Shown: positions 26,525 through 36,125, numbered from the stretch's first letter. The stretch is 64,000 nucleotides of DNA from Winogradskyella sediminis (GCF_003387355.1 NZ_QUNH01000002.1:847606-911605); one strand, 5' to 3'. Program-made: numbers and translations. Notes: a model not told the origin generated them from the letters alone.

Positions 26525-27478
26525 TTGAATGAACTTATCTTAGAACTCGAAGAAATATCTCCAAAGGAATTCTTCGGAGCGCAAAATGCAAATATTAAAC
26601 TTTTAAAAAACTATTTTCCAAAACTTAAAATAGTAGCTAGAGGCAATAAATTAAAGGCTTATGGCGACGAAGATTTACTCGAAGAGTTTGATCGAAGAAT
26701 GACCATGTTAATGAAACATTTTGCAAAGTATAATAAGCTTGATGAAAATGTGATTGAACGTGTGTTAACAAGTCAAAGCAGTGCAGATTATACCACAACA
26801 GGTAAAGGAGATGAAGTTATAGTCCATGGAGTTGGAGGCAAACTAATTAAAGCACAAACCGCAAATCAACGTAAGTTGGTAGAAACTATGCGAAAAAATG
26901 ATATGGTTTTTGCTATCGGTCCAGCCGGAACAGGTAAAACCTATACTGGTGTGGCATTAGCTGTAAGAGCTTTAAAAAATAAAGAAGTTAAGCGTATCAT
27001 TTTAACACGACCAGCCGTTGAAGCTGGTGAAAATTTAGGGTTTCTTCCAGGTGATTTAAAAGAAAAATTAGATCCTTATATGCAGCCGTTGTACGATGCG
27101 TTACGCGATATGATTCCTGCAGAAAAATTAGAAAGCTATGTAGAAAAAGGTGTGATTCAAATTGCTCCTTTGGCTTTTATGCGAGGTCGAACTTTAGATA
27201 ATGCATTTGTAATTTTAGATGAAGGACAAAATACGACCCATGCCCAAATGAAAATGTTTCTCACCCGAATGGGAAAGAATGCAAAATTTCTATTAACAGG
27301 AGATCCTGGTCAAGTAGATTTACCGCGTCGTACTATTTCGGGATTAAAAGAAGCCCTTCTTGTTTTAAAGAACGTAGAAGGTATTGGCATGATTTATCTT
27401 GATGATAAAGATGTTATTCGTCACAAACTCGTTAAAAAGGTCATAGCAGCTTATAAGAGCATTGAAAATAGAGAATAA
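26525..27478 (+). CDS. phoH: PhoH family ATPase
   Basis: 317 residues. Walker A GPAGTGKT at 132-139, Walker B-like AFVILDEGQNTT near 235-245, and FLTGDPGQVDLP downstream are PhoH signatures. PhoH-like NTPases are linked to RNA metabolism and stress. The start is unusual: the only in-frame start giving the conserved N-terminus NELILELEEISPKEFFG is TTG at 26525; the ATG at 26529 is out of frame. Monocistronic; divergent from the SAM hydrolase-like gene. Confidence 0.92.
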   Translation: MNELILELEEISPKEFFGAQNANIKLLKNYFPKLKIVARGNKLKAYGDEDLLEEFDRRMTMLMKHFAKYNKLDENVIERVLTSQSSADYTTTGKGDEVIVHGVGGKLIKAQTANQRKLVETMRKNDMVFAIGPAGTGKTYTGVALAVRALKNKEVKRIILTRPAVEAGENLGFLPGDLKEKLDPYMQPLYDALRDMIPAEKLESYVEKGVIQIAPLAFMRGRTLDNAFVILDEGQNTTHAQMKMFLTRMGKNAKFLLTGDPGQVDLPRRTISGLKEALLVLKNVEGIGMIYLDDKDVIRHKLVKKVIAAYKSIENRE

Positions 27479-27576
27479 GGTGTTAAGCTCTGTTTTACAG
27501 TAAATTAGCTGTTTTTGCCTTCTGATTATATAAGATTATCACGAAATTGTATAAATCTTTTACATGTAAACCTGTT

Positions 27577-27584
27577 TAAATTTG
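27577..27584 (+). promoter_or_regulatory. -7 element of the 171-residue outer membrane protein
   Basis: TAAATTTG (TAnnTTTG), 25 nt before the ATG at 27610. Confidence 0.5.
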
Positions 27585-27609
27585 TCCACATAACCAAAAT
27601 TTAAATAAC

Positions 27610-28125
27610 ATGAAAAAGACATTTTTAATAATCGGAATCGTATTAGGATTAAACCCATTATTTGGACAAGAAGAAGACATTGATCTCAATGCAGATAATT
27701 CGTGGCTTAAGGCGGGTATAACTGCAGGAGTACCTGTTGGAGATGCAGATGATGTGTCCTCCTTTGCTTTAGGTTTAGATTTGAGAGGTCAATATTTATT
27801 TAATCCAAATTTAGGAGTGGGTATCGCTTCGGGTTACAGTAATTACTTTGGAGAAGATGATTATGATGATTTCGGTATTGTGCCAGTTGCAGGGTTTATT
27901 CGTTATTATTTTACACCAGATGGGCTTTTCTTTGGTACAGATTTAGGATATGGATTTGTAACAGGTGTTGATGACACAGATGGTGGACTGTACGTAAATC
28001 CACAAATCGGTTACCATAATCGTGATTGGAATTTTTACGCATACTACCAAAATACCTTTGCAGAAAATGATGTAGATATTCAGGCTGTAGGAGTAGGTGT
28101 TACTTATAATATCAGATTTCAATAA
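27610..28125 (+). CDS. Outer membrane beta-barrel protein (171 residues)
   Basis: Signal peptide about 1-20 (ending NPLFGQ), then alternating-pattern beta strands separated by short acidic turns (GEDDYDDFG, DDTDGG), ending with an aromatic residue-rich strand VGVTYNIRFQ, with the usual C-terminal aromatic residue near the end. Small eight-strand barrel size. Own promoter element and own terminator, so it is a single-gene unit. Function unknown; proteins of this size are often abundant porin-like or structural barrels. Confidence 0.75.
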   Translation: MKKTFLIIGIVLGLNPLFGQEEDIDLNADNSWLKAGITAGVPVGDADDVSSFALGLDLRGQYLFNPNLGVGIASGYSNYFGEDDYDDFGIVPVAGFIRYYFTPDGLFFGTDLGYGFVTGVDDTDGGLYVNPQIGYHNRDWNFYAYYQNTFAENDVDIQAVGVGVTYNIRFQ

Positions 28126-28155
28126 AGAAAATCATATAAAAAGTTAGATTAAAGA

Positions 28156-28180
28156 GGAGAAATTTTATTTCTCCTTTTTT
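28156..28180 (+). terminator. Terminator after the 171-residue barrel protein
   Basis: Stem GGAGAAAT (28156-28163) with ATTTCTCC (28167-28174), TTT loop, T6 tail. Confidence 0.8.
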
Positions 28181-28190
28181 ATTGAGTTTA

Positions 28191-28221
28191 TTGTCTGACC
28201 CAAGTAAAGAAATTACATTTG
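28191..28221 (+). promoter_or_regulatory. Promoter of purC
   Basis: TTG at 28191-28193, 20-nt spacer, TACATTTG at 28214-28221: a full match to the Bacteroidota sigma consensus (TTTG/TTG -33, TAnnTTTG -7). It lies 25 nt before the purC ATG. Confidence 0.7.
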
Positions 28222-28245
28222 TAGTTCAAAATAAATGATGATATC

Positions 28246-29190
28246 ATGAACACCATAATAGAAACCAATTTCAATTTTCCAAATCAAAAGAGTTTTTATA
28301 AAGGAAAAGTAAGAGCCGTTTATAATATTAATGACGAGCAATTGGTAATGGTTGCAACCGATCGTTTAAGTGCTTTTGATGTGGTAATGCCAAAAGGGAT
28401 TCCTTACAAAGGGCAAATTTTAAATCAGATTGCTACAAAAATGATGGAGGAGACGGAAGATATAGTCCCTAATTGGTTGCAAGCGACTCCAGATCCTAAT
28501 GTGGCTGTCGGAGAGCTTTGTGAGCCATTTAAAGTGGAAATGGTAATTCGTGGTTATATGTCTGGCCATGCAGCAAGAGAATATAAATTAGGGAAGCGTG
28601 TGCTCTGTGGAGTTGCTATGCCAGAAGGTATAAAAGAAAATGACAGATTCCCAGAACCTATTATTACACCAGCTACAAAAGCTGAAATGGGTGATCACGA
28701 TGAAGATATCTCTAGAGAAGATATTTTGAAAAAAGGCATTGTTTCTGAAGCGGATTATATGATTCTTGAAGATTATACCAGAAAATTATTTCAACGTGGA
28801 ACAGAAATTGCTGCAAATCGAGGCTTAATTTTGGTGGATACCAAATACGAATTTGGAAAAACTAAAGACGGTAGAATTGTTTTAATTGATGAAATTCATA
28901 CACCAGATTCTTCGCGTTATTTCTATGCAGAAGGTTATCAAGAACGTCAAGATAGAGGTGAGGCTCAGAAGCAATTGTCTAAAGAGTTTGTGAGGCAGTG
29001 GCTTATTTCTAACGGATTTCAAGGTTTAGAAGGACAAACACTTCCAGAAATGAGTAATGCTTATGTGCAGTCTGTAAGTGAGCGTTATATTGAGTTATTT
29101 GAACAGATCACAGGTGAAACTTTTGTGAAAGCAGATGTGTCAGATATACATAATAGAATTGAAACTAATGTTTTAAACTATTTACAATAA
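28246..29190 (+). CDS. purC: Phosphoribosylaminoimidazole-succinocarboxamide (SAICAR) synthase
   Basis: 314 residues of the longer SAICAR synthase type (as in yeast ADE1 and Bacteroidota). It ligates aspartate to CAIR with ATP in purine synthesis. Signatures: [11 protein letters not shown] near the start, [37 protein letters not shown], and [13 protein letters not shown] with [13 protein letters not shown]. Full promoter upstream, strong bidirectional terminator downstream, so it is transcribed alone. Confidence 0.97.
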   Translation: MNTIIETNFNFPNQKSFYKGKVRAVYNINDEQLVMVATDRLSAFDVVMPKGIPYKGQILNQIATKMMEETEDIVPNWLQATPDPNVAVGELCEPFKVEMVIRGYMSGHAAREYKLGKRVLCGVAMPEGIKENDRFPEPIITPATKAEMGDHDEDISREDILKKGIVSEADYMILEDYTRKLFQRGTEIAANRGLILVDTKYEFGKTKDGRIVLIDEIHTPDSSRYFYAEGYQERQDRGEAQKQLSKEFVRQWLISNGFQGLEGQTLPEMSNAYVQSVSERYIELFEQITGETFVKADVSDIHNRIETNVLNYLQ

Positions 29191-29217
29191 ACAAAACCAA
29201 AAAGCTGTTTTAAAATG

Positions 29218-29252
29218 AAAAAGGTGTATAAATTATTTATACACCTTTTTTA
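29218..29252. terminator. Bidirectional terminator between purC and the collagen-like gene
   Basis: Stem AAGGTGTATAAA (29221-29232) / TTTATACACCTT (29236-29247) with a TTA loop, flanked by A's and T's; serves both convergent genes. Confidence 0.85.
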
Positions 29253-29273
29253 TTTATTTATATAAGTCTTTGT

Positions 29274-30515
29274 TTATAGGGCATACCATGAACCGCTTAG
29301 ATAAATAAGTTGCACTGTGCTGCCGGTTAATGTCAAGGGATCTGGGATTATAGCGCCAGCAGCTTTTAAGCTTTTTCCGTTTGCATTTAAGACCGTATTA
29401 CCTTCATGATAAATATATACAATTTGACCTTCTTGAGGAGTTGCTGGTAAAGTTAATGTCATTGTACCAGAGCTTATAACAATTTGACTTTCTGTAGTGA
29501 TAGTTGTATTAGAACTTACTACAGTGACTGTGTAATTTCCGCCATCAGCGCCATCTGCTCCTGCAGGTCCAGTTGGTCCTTGAGGTCCCGTAGCACCAGT
29601 TTCACCAGCAGGTCCTGCAGGTCCAGTTGGTCCTTGAGGTCCCGTAGCACCAGTTTCACCAGCAGGTCCTTCAGGTCCAGTTGGTCCTTGAGGTCCCGTA
29701 GCACCAGTTTCACCAGCAGGTCCTTCAGGTCCAGTTGGTCCTTGAGGTCCTGTAGCACCAGTTTCACCAGCAGGTCCTTCAGGTCCAGTTGGTCCTTGAG
29801 GTCCTATAGCACCAGTTTCACCAGCAGGTCCTTCAGGTCCAGTTGGTCCTTGAGGTCCTATAGCACCAGTTTCACCAGCAGGTCCTTCAGGTCCAGTTGG
29901 TCCTTGAGGTCCTATAGCACCAGTTTCACCAGCAGGTCCTTCAGGTCCAGTTGGTCCTTGAGGTCCTGTAGCACCAGTTTCACCAGCAGGTCCTTCAGGT
30001 CCAGTTGGTCCTTGAGGTCCCGTAGCGCCAGTTTCACCAGCAGGTCCTTCAGGTCCAGTTGGTCCTTGAGGTCCTGTAGCGCCTGTTTCACCTATAGGAC
30101 CAGGAATAGAACTACCAGATGTTTTTGCATATAAGGCATAGGGTACACTCATTAATTGACTAATTCCTGTTATGGTATAGTTCGTTCCTCCTGTAGGGTC
30201 GATTTCAGTTTTAATAAAATATAAATTGCTTCCCCAATCAATATCACTAAAAATACCAGTGGTATTAGTTCCGGTACCTATCTCAATAGACAATAAACCG
30301 TTATTATTTGTAGTAGGGTTTTGTGTTTCAACATAGATCGCATTACCATTAGTAGATCCTTCTAAAAGGCTAATTTTAATGCCTATATTCTGATTGGCTA
30401 ATATTTGGTCACTACTGTTTCTTACTATCGCTTGATAACTAATTTTATCTGGGGCTTGTGCCATAGCGGTTAATGATGTGGCTATCAAAATAAGAATTAA
30501 AGTAATTTTTTTCAT
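29274..30515 (-). CDS. Collagen-like repeat protein with Bacteroidota fibre N-domain
   Basis: 413 residues. Signal peptide (1-19), then an about 110-residue domain ([14 protein letters not shown] ... [13 protein letters not shown]) that commonly precedes collagen-like or fibre parts in this phylum. Residues 142-321 are ten 18-residue Gly-X-Y units of the [18 protein letters not shown] type (Ala/Ile variants in units 4-6, PAG variants in 9-10). A beta-rich C-terminal head of about 90 residues follows. It probably forms a trimeric triple-helical surface stalk. The T9SS-tagged gene 5 nt upstream is its operon partner. Confidence 0.9.
   Translation of the reverse strand: MKKITLILILIATSLTAMAQAPDKISYQAIVRNSSDQILANQNIGIKISLLEGSTNGNAIYVETQNPTTNNNGLLSIEIGTGTNTTGIFSDIDWGSNLYFIKTEIDPTGGTNYTITGISQLMSVPYALYAKTSGSSIPGPIGETGATGPQGPTGPEGPAGETGATGPQGPTGPEGPAGETGATGPQGPTGPEGPAGETGAIGPQGPTGPEGPAGETGAIGPQGPTGPEGPAGETGAIGPQGPTGPEGPAGETGATGPQGPTGPEGPAGETGATGPQGPTGPEGPAGETGATGPQGPTGPAGPAGETGATGPQGPTGPAGADGADGGNYTVTVVSSNTTITTESQIVISSGTMTLTLPATPQEGQIVYIYHEGNTVLNANGKSLKAAGAIIPDPLTLTGSTVQLIYLSGSWYAL
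29553..30092 (-). repeat. Ten-unit, 54-bp coding tandem repeat
   Basis: Ten consecutive 54-bp units encode the Gly-X-Y region of the collagen-like protein. Units differ at few positions (for example cccgtagca, cctgtagca or cctatagca at the same place), so the array is young and could change length by slippage or recombination. Confidence 0.92.
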
Positions 30516-30520
30516 TTCGG

Positions 30521-31039
30521 TTAGTTTTTAATTATTTTAAAGATTTGGGATGTTTGGTTTGTAGTGTTTTCAATTTGAAGTAAATAGGTTGCTATTTCTA
30601 ATTGATCTACATTAATTGTGGTAGTTTTAGCAGCAACTTTTCCTTGGGTTACCAATTGACCTAGTACGTTATACATTTTGTACGTAAGCGTATTGGGTTT
30701 AAAATCATCAATAGTAATGTTTAGTTGAGATGCTGTTGGATTAGGATAAGTAGTGATTTCTAAATTGGTTTTAACATCGACTACGGTGAGTGTTTGGTCT
30801 TCAAAATAGAATTGAATACCTTGAAAAGCAGAGATGTCGCCATCTGTTGTGGTATTCTGCACAACTTGTCCAACAGAATAGTTAACACTACCACCTGTAC
30901 CTGTGATATCGCCACCTGCGGCAACTACGGTGTCTTGAGCCTCCATATAATTGAAGCTTGAAATAAGCGCTCCTAAGAGTAAAAGAGATCTTGGGCTTAA
31001 CCGCAACGTGTACGCGCTAGCCAATTTGGTTGGTTTCAT
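30521..31039 (-). CDS. T9SS sorting-domain secreted protein upstream of the collagen-like gene
   Basis: 172 residues. Signal peptide to about MEAQD, a short domain with [22 protein letters not shown] (a segment often seen in this phylum's cell-surface proteins), then a C-terminal type A sorting domain ([15 protein letters not shown] ... QIFKIIKN). It is exported through T9SS. Its stop is 5 nt before the collagen-like ATG, so the two are coexpressed, and it may be an outer-membrane anchor or chaperone for the fibre; that link is inference. A TACATTTG -7 element (31111-31104, minus) lies upstream. Confidence 0.8.
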   Translation of the reverse strand: MKPTKLASAYTLRLSPRSLLLLGALISSFNYMEAQDTVVAAGGDITGTGGSVNYSVGQVVQNTTTDGDISAFQGIQFYFEDQTLTVVDVKTNLEITTYPNPTASQLNITIDDFKPNTLTYKMYNVLGQLVTQGKVAAKTTTINVDQLEIATYLLQIENTTNQTSQIFKIIKN

Positions 31040-31103
31040 AAAGTAGGTTTTTAAATTTGGTTAATATGCTTGTTTTATCGACAAAAGGTTGATTTAAGCG
31101 GTT

Positions 31104-31111
31104 CAAATGTA
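31104..31111 (-). promoter_or_regulatory. -7 element of the T9SS/collagen-like operon
   Basis: Minus-strand TACATTTG (31111 to 31104), TAnnTTTG type, about 65 nt before the ATG at 31039. Confidence 0.5.
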
Positions 31112-31301
31112 GTTTAAATTTTAATAGAAAAAAATATAATAGTTATTATTTTTAATTTAATAACCTTAAGGTCAATACAAAGAATGAGGTTTTCTAGATT
31201 AAAATCACTTTAATGGAGCTGAGCTATAAATTTAGAACTGAATTTGAAAATGTTATTATAGAATTTACTCCAAGCTAGAAAGGTTATATTTTATATAAAA
31301 G

Positions 31302-31484
31302 CTAATTTGAATTGCTTGAGATATTACTATACTTTGCTTTTAATATGTTTGTATGTTGATCTGTTGTCCATTTGCCATCTGGTCCTTCAGGCCATAGGTG
31401 GTCCTATTGATGTTCTAGCCAAGTAATTAATGTGGAGTGTTTTACATCAATAAAATTGGTAACAGCGTCTTTATCTTTTAGAAT
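31302..31484 (-). pseudogene. Decayed fragment, possibly DinB-like
   Basis: On the minus strand, conceptual translation gives DAVTNFIDVKHSTLITWLEH, then Q, a stop at 31416-31414, then DHLWPEGPDGKWTTDQHT and NILKAKYS before a second stop. GPDGKWTTDQH resembles the N-terminal helix region of DinB/DUF1569-type proteins (GP-G-KWT-GQH). There is no intact start and the upstream frame is shifted, so this is a relic rather than a working gene. The family guess is by pattern only. The rest of the 31040-31558 gap shows nothing recognisable. Confidence 0.45.
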
Positions 31485-31558
31485 TTAATTGATAATAAAA
31501 GATAAAAATTTTTGTTGAATAGTTCATTTCATTGAATTAATTTCCTAACAATTAACAA

Positions 31559-32317
31559 CTATTCCTCAGCTTCTTTTTCCTGAATTATAATTTTATCTTT
31601 TTTAAAGATAGGAACTAGATAAGATAAATTAAAGCCATAGCCTCCTCCAAACCTACTACTGTCGTAAGTTCTATTATAACCTGGAACATATAAGTTTTCG
31701 TAATCTCCAGGTGCTTTGTCAGAAATTAATACTTTAAGTTGAACGTTAAAACCTGCGAAGAAGTTATTAAATATTTCTGCTTTTAATCCAATTTGTAATT
31801 CTGTCCATAACGCCGTTAAACCACTAAACTCTTCACTGTTTTCAACAGTATAGCGTCCATCCCAATATTGATTATTAATATCATAGATGGTATAACTGTT
31901 TAGAGTTTGTGTAAATGTACTAGCACCAATACGAATGCCTCCGTAAATCATATTTTCCATATCAAGCCAGTTTTGATAAAAATTCATATCAATTCCTGCT
32001 TTAAAATAGCTTCCTTTGGTGGTATTATGTAATACCTCGTTTTCTAGAATTCGTTCTTCATTTCCGAGTTCTCCAGCGATGTAAATACGCTTTGTAAGTC
32101 GATAATCTCCAATAAGTTCAAAACCGGTATAGTCATCAGATAAAAAAGTACGGGCGAGTTTGCTTATATCAGTTCCAATTCTAAGACCATACTTTTGTTT
32201 AAAAACTAAAGTATCGTTCACCGTTTTTGTCTCCTCTTGTGCCAAAGCTATTGTAGAAAACAACAGCAATAGGATGACGCTTCTAATGATAGATGCGTAC
32301 ATGTGTTGTGTTTTCAT
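31559..32317 (-). CDS. DUF6048 family outer membrane beta-barrel protein
   Basis: 252 residues, signal peptide ending ALAQ, then beta-barrel-like strands (GLRIGTDISKLARTFLSDDYTGFELIGDYRL, NMIYGGIRIGASTF, GGGYGFNLSYLVPIF). Recognised as the conserved flavobacterial protein encoded after DUF6452 and rlmD. It overlaps the DUF6452 gene by 35 nt, or 20 nt if the second Met (32302) is used. Function unknown; the fixed linkage suggests a shared transcript with the preceding lipoprotein. Confidence 0.75.
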   Translation of the reverse strand: MKTQHMYASIIRSVILLLLFSTIALAQEETKTVNDTLVFKQKYGLRIGTDISKLARTFLSDDYTGFELIGDYRLTKRIYIAGELGNEERILENEVLHNTTKGSYFKAGIDMNFYQNWLDMENMIYGGIRIGASTFTQTLNSYTIYDINNQYWDGRYTVENSEEFSGLTALWTELQIGLKAEIFNNFFAGFNVQLKVLISDKAPGDYENLYVPGYNRTYDSSRFGGGYGFNLSYLVPIFKKDKIIIQEKEAEE

Positions 32318-32909
32318 CTTTTATACTTGCTTGAGTGGTTTCTTCGATTTCTATATTGGTAATCCATTGGTCTGAGTCTGTAATTCTTTGAACACCTAAG
32401 CTGTTAAAATTACTAGAATAACCACATGCTCTTGAAACATATACAAACTCAGTATTGTAAGTGATTTCTATAATATCTATATTAGAATTTGTAAGTGGAT
32501 CGTCATCTTCAATTCTTAAATTGGTATCTTTCTCTAACACATAACGTACAGTAATTGGTGGTTGTCCTTCAGCGCCAACTAACAATGGTAATGCTATTTT
32601 ATTGCTGGTAACATTAAAGACATAAGAATCCTCATCATTATAAGTAGTGATTATTTTATCGGACGCTTCGGTTGGCTCTGTAGTTACACCATTTTCATCT
32701 GTAAAAATTCCGTCGCGATATACTGTAATACGTGATACATTTAATAATTCGTCGGTATCAGTAGCATCATAAAATTCTACAATGAGTCTTGGTGTCGTTT
32801 GGGTTGTTGCAGCACAAATATCATCGCGCTCACAGTTTTGTAAAGTAGTTATGGCTACAAGGCTAATTAGCAATGTGATACCATATTTTTTTTGAAATAA
32901 TGTTTTCAT
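32283..32909 (-). CDS. DUF6452 family lipoprotein
   Basis: 208 residues. The leader MKTLFQKKYGITLLISLVAITTLQNC ends in a lipobox-like Cys26, then ERDDIC. The following ICAATTQTTPRLIVEFYD and YVSRACGYSSNF segments fit the DUF6452 family, which in this group sits between rlmD and DUF6048. Probably outer membrane lipoprotein; role unknown. It overlaps the following gene by 35 nt, indicating translational coupling. Confidence 0.75.
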   Translation of the reverse strand: MKTLFQKKYGITLLISLVAITTLQNCERDDICAATTQTTPRLIVEFYDATDTDELLNVSRITVYRDGIFTDENGVTTEPTEASDKIITTYNDEDSYVFNVTSNKIALPLLVGAEGQPPITVRYVLEKDTNLRIEDDDPLTNSNIDIIEITYNTEFVYVSRACGYSSNFNSLGVQRITDSDQWITNIEIEETTQASIKDENTTHVRIYH

Positions 32910-33073
32910 GGAATCAATGAGATTCGTTTATTTAATCTTTTTCTATCGTTTATTATTTTTTAAGTGTTTTCTGAAGCGTTAATCGTGTTCAAAAATACAC
33001 TTCAACTATTCACAAAATAGCACACTTATTAAAACAGCTAGTTGTTAATAAATTGGCCTTTCAGCAAAAATCT

Positions 33074-34528
33074 TTAGCCTTTTTCAAATAATACAACTGT
33101 TTCGATATGTGCTGTATGTGGAAACTGATCGACCAAACTCATTTTTTTTATTTGGTATCCTGCCTCCATTAATTGCTCTGTATCTCTGGCTTGTGTTGCC
33201 GGATTACAAGATACATAAACCAAACGTTCTGCATTAAGGTTTATTATTTTTTTAAGAGTTTTGGGTGCTATGCCAGCTCTGGCTGGATCTAAAATAATAG
33301 TTCGGATTTTATTGGTGTATTCAGGATGTTCGGTAAGAAACTTTCCAACATCAGCTGCGTAAAACTTTAAACCTTCAATGTGATTTCTTTTGGCATTTTC
33401 TTTAGCATCTTTAATGGCAGCTGCAACAATGTCTACACCAACAATTTTAGTGTTTTCAGCTCTATTTGCTATAATTTGACCTATGGTTCCGGTACCACAA
33501 AACAAATCTAATACAACCGTATTGTCAATGGCTTCTTTATTTTCTAAGGCATATTCTACAACTTTAGAATATAATCGTTCTGCACATTTAGGATTGGTTT
33601 GAAAAAAGCTTTTCATGCTAATTTCAAAATTTAAACCTAATAGTTCTTCAACTATTTTATCATCTCCATATACCAAAGAAATTTGTCCAGTTGTGGCAAT
33701 GGTTCTATCGCCAGTTTCATCATTGATAGTGTGTAATAATCCCGCAACACGATCTCCAAATAATTCAACTAAAAAGTTGGCAAATTTATCTAAATCAAAT
33801 TGAGGCAAATCATAAGAAGTGGTTACTAAGTTAAATAATAACTGATTGGTCTTATACGATTTTCTAACTACAAAATATCTAAAGAAGCCTTCGCGTTTAG
33901 GTGGGTGCCAAGGTGCTAATTCGGTATTAATACAATAAGCTTTAATATCTTTAAGATGATTTTCAAATTCGGCATCAAATAAACCGGAGTCTTTTTTTAG
34001 ATCGTCTCCGCACCACCATGTGCCACGCTTTTTAAAACCTAGTGTAAACTCATCTACATCTGTTTTTAATTCGTGATCGTAACCAATAGCAGAAAATGCA
34101 TATTCCATTTTGTTTCTGTAATGAAAGGTGTTAGGAGAGGTTACAAACTCGTCGAATTTATCTTCAATATCGGCTACTTTACCAATGCGCTTAAATAATT
34201 CTAAGGTACTTTGCTTTTTGTAATTGTGCTGCTTTTCTATTGGTAAATTGATATATGGTGCGCCAGGAATACTTTGGTACGGCATATCAATTTCGTCTTC
34301 AGAGGGTTTTAGGACTTCAAAAAGTTTACACTCGGCGTATTTTTTACTGGTTTTTTTTACCTGCCCTCTTACCAATTGACCTGGTAAGGTATTCGGAACA
34401 AAAACAACAAATTCACCATGTTCGTTTCTAATGCGGCCAATACCTTTTCCACCAAAGGCGTAGTCTTCTATTAAAATCTCTATGATTTGTCCGCGTTTTA
34501 CAAATTTATTCCGTTCTCTTTTTGGCAT
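33074..34528 (-). CDS. rlmD: RlmD-like 23S rRNA (uracil-5) methyltransferase
   Basis: About 484 residues. N-terminal TRAM domain (GQIIEILIEDYAFGGKGIGRI), then a class I SAM methyltransferase: LDLFCGTGTIGQI binds SAM, ILDPARAG and VYVSCNPATQARD carry the catalytic Asp/Cys. It modifies a uracil of 23S rRNA (U1939 in E. coli). Start ATG 34528 is supported because the TATATTTG -7 element (34557-34550, minus) lies between it and the alternative TTG. Odd point: the usual four-Cys [4Fe-4S] motif (CxxxxxCGGC) is absent; the region reads IPGAPYINLPIEKQ. Confidence 0.88.
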   Translation of the reverse strand: MPKRERNKFVKRGQIIEILIEDYAFGGKGIGRIRNEHGEFVVFVPNTLPGQLVRGQVKKTSKKYAECKLFEVLKPSEDEIDMPYQSIPGAPYINLPIEKQHNYKKQSTLELFKRIGKVADIEDKFDEFVTSPNTFHYRNKMEYAFSAIGYDHELKTDVDEFTLGFKKRGTWWCGDDLKKDSGLFDAEFENHLKDIKAYCINTELAPWHPPKREGFFRYFVVRKSYKTNQLLFNLVTTSYDLPQFDLDKFANFLVELFGDRVAGLLHTINDETGDRTIATTGQISLVYGDDKIVEELLGLNFEISMKSFFQTNPKCAERLYSKVVEYALENKEAIDNTVVLDLFCGTGTIGQIIANRAENTKIVGVDIVAAAIKDAKENAKRNHIEGLKFYAADVGKFLTEHPEYTNKIRTIILDPARAGIAPKTLKKIINLNAERLVYVSCNPATQARDTEQLMEAGYQIKKMSLVDQFPHTAHIETVVLFEKG

Positions 34529-34549
34529 TTTTTTATTAGAATTTGAGTG

Positions 34550-34557
34550 CAAATATA
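34550..34557 (-). promoter_or_regulatory. -7 element of rlmD
   Basis: Minus-strand TATATTTG (34557 to 34550), TAnnTTTG type; transcription would start near 34544, 16 nt before the ATG at 34528. Confidence 0.55.
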
Positions 34558-34883
34558 GGTGCAATTTTGCAAATAGTTCAGCTCATTATACTTTGAATAC
34601 TGAAGTTTAATACTTAATCGTAATAGAAAACATTTTGAAGCTTATGTTACGAGCTTATTTATAAGAGCTGCGCGCTATAAATATAGACGTTAGTTACTCA
34701 TTTTTTTGCCAATGCATTATAGGCTTACAAAATTTGGGTGTATGTATTAAAGTCAGAAAGATTCTTTGTAAATTGCGTGTTCTTAGGGATGATTTCTTTC
34801 CCACGCTGAATTTTCGGACACTTCGAAAGGATAAAGGTAGATAAGGAATGGATATTTTATTCATTTATTAAATTATTTTTAAA
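34558..34883. other. Intergenic gap between rlmD and rocD
   Basis: About 326 nt without a gene, AT-rich. It holds the divergent rlmD promoter at its left edge. I found no good TAnnTTTG element for rocD, no strong hairpin and no conserved coding frame. Confidence 0.5.
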
Positions 34884-36125
34884 ATGGCTGTTTTAGACCA
34901 ATTAACATCGCAACAAGCGATAGATTTAGAAAACAAATATGGAGCTCATAACTATCATCCGCTTCCTGTAGTATTAAGTAAAGGAGAAGGTGTATATGTT
35001 TGGGATGTAGAGGGTAAAAAATATTACGATTTTTTATCGGCTTACTCTGCGGTTAATCAAGGGCATTGTCATCCTAAAATTGTAGCAGCGATGACAGAGC
35101 AAGCACAAACACTAACTTTAACATCGCGTGCATTTTATAACGATATGTTAGGGAAGTATGAAAAATATGCTTCCGAAACATTTAATTTCGATAAGCTTTT
35201 ACCAATGAATACAGGTGCCGAAGCTGTAGAAACAGCTCTAAAACTGTGTAGAAAATGGGCTTATGAAGTGAAAGGAATTGATGAAAATGAAGCTGAGATT
35301 GTGGTTTGTGAAAACAACTTCCACGGAAGAACAACAACAATCATTTCGTTTAGTAACGATCCTATAGCACGTAAAAACTTTGGACCTTATACCAATGGTT
35401 TTATTAAAATTGAATACGATAATTTAGAAGCGTTAGAACAAACACTAAGTAATAATAAGAATGTTGCTGGCTTTTTGGTAGAACCAATTCAGGGTGAAGC
35501 TGGTGTGTATGTTCCAAGTGAAGGCTATTTGTCTAAAGCAAAAGCTATATGTGAAAAATACAACGTGTTGTTTATTGCAGACGAAGTGCAAACAGGTATT
35601 GCAAGAACAGGTAAAATGTTAGCTGTTGATCATGAAAACGTAAAACCAGATATCTTAATTTTAGGTAAAGCCTTATCTGGTGGTGCTTATCCTGTCTCTG
35701 CGGTTTTGGCTAATAATCATGTGATGAATGTGATTAAACCTGGAAATCACGGAAGTACATTTGGCGGAAATCCTATTGCTGCTGCTGTAGCAATTGCGGC
35801 CTTAGAGGTTATAAAAAATGAAGATTTAGCAAACAATGCTGAAGATTTAGGACAATTATTTAGATCAGAGTTATCCCAGTTTATTGAAACAAGTTCTATT
35901 GTGAATGCGGTAAGAGGTAAAGGATTGTTAAATGCTATTTTAATTAATGATAGTGAAGACAGTGATACAGCTTGGAATATCTGTCTAAGATTAAGAGACA
36001 ATGGCTTGTTAGCAAAACCAACACATGGTAATATTATTCGCTTTGCACCACCTTTAGTTATGACAAAAGAGCAATTATTAGATTGCGTATCTATTATAAC
36101 AAAGACCTTAAAGGAATTTGAATAA
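34884..36125 (+). CDS. rocD: Ornithine aminotransferase
   Basis: 413 residues of class III PLP-dependent aminotransferase. It transfers the delta-amino group of ornithine to 2-oxoglutarate, giving glutamate semialdehyde. Signatures: [42 protein letters not shown] at the start, [23 protein letters not shown], and the PLP lysine K262 in [12 protein letters not shown]. Length and motifs fit bacterial ornithine aminotransferases rather than acetylornithine aminotransferase (ArgD). Transcribed alone; a strong terminator follows. Confidence 0.94.
   Translation: MAVLDQLTSQQAIDLENKYGAHNYHPLPVVLSKGEGVYVWDVEGKKYYDFLSAYSAVNQGHCHPKIVAAMTEQAQTLTLTSRAFYNDMLGKYEKYASETFNFDKLLPMNTGAEAVETALKLCRKWAYEVKGIDENEAEIVVCENNFHGRTTTIISFSNDPIARKNFGPYTNGFIKIEYDNLEALEQTLSNNKNVAGFLVEPIQGEAGVYVPSEGYLSKAKAICEKYNVLFIADEVQTGIARTGKMLAVDHENVKPDILILGKALSGGAYPVSAVLANNHVMNVIKPGNHGSTFGGNPIAAAVAIAALEVIKNEDLANNAEDLGQLFRSELSQFIETSSIVNAVRGKGLLNAILINDSEDSDTAWNICLRLRDNGLLAKPTHGNIIRFAPPLVMTKEQLLDCVSIITKTLKEFE

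Noticed and set aside
29553-30092. Regular 54-bp repeats looked at as a CRISPR array.
   Set aside because: Whole units are repeated without unique spacers, the frame is continuous and encodes Gly-X-Y, and no cas gene is near.
29484-30134. Long plus-strand open frame of Ser/Arg-rich repeats opposite the collagen array.
   Set aside because: It is a shadow of the minus-strand 54-bp coding repeat; the residue pattern follows from reading Gly-X-Y codons backwards.
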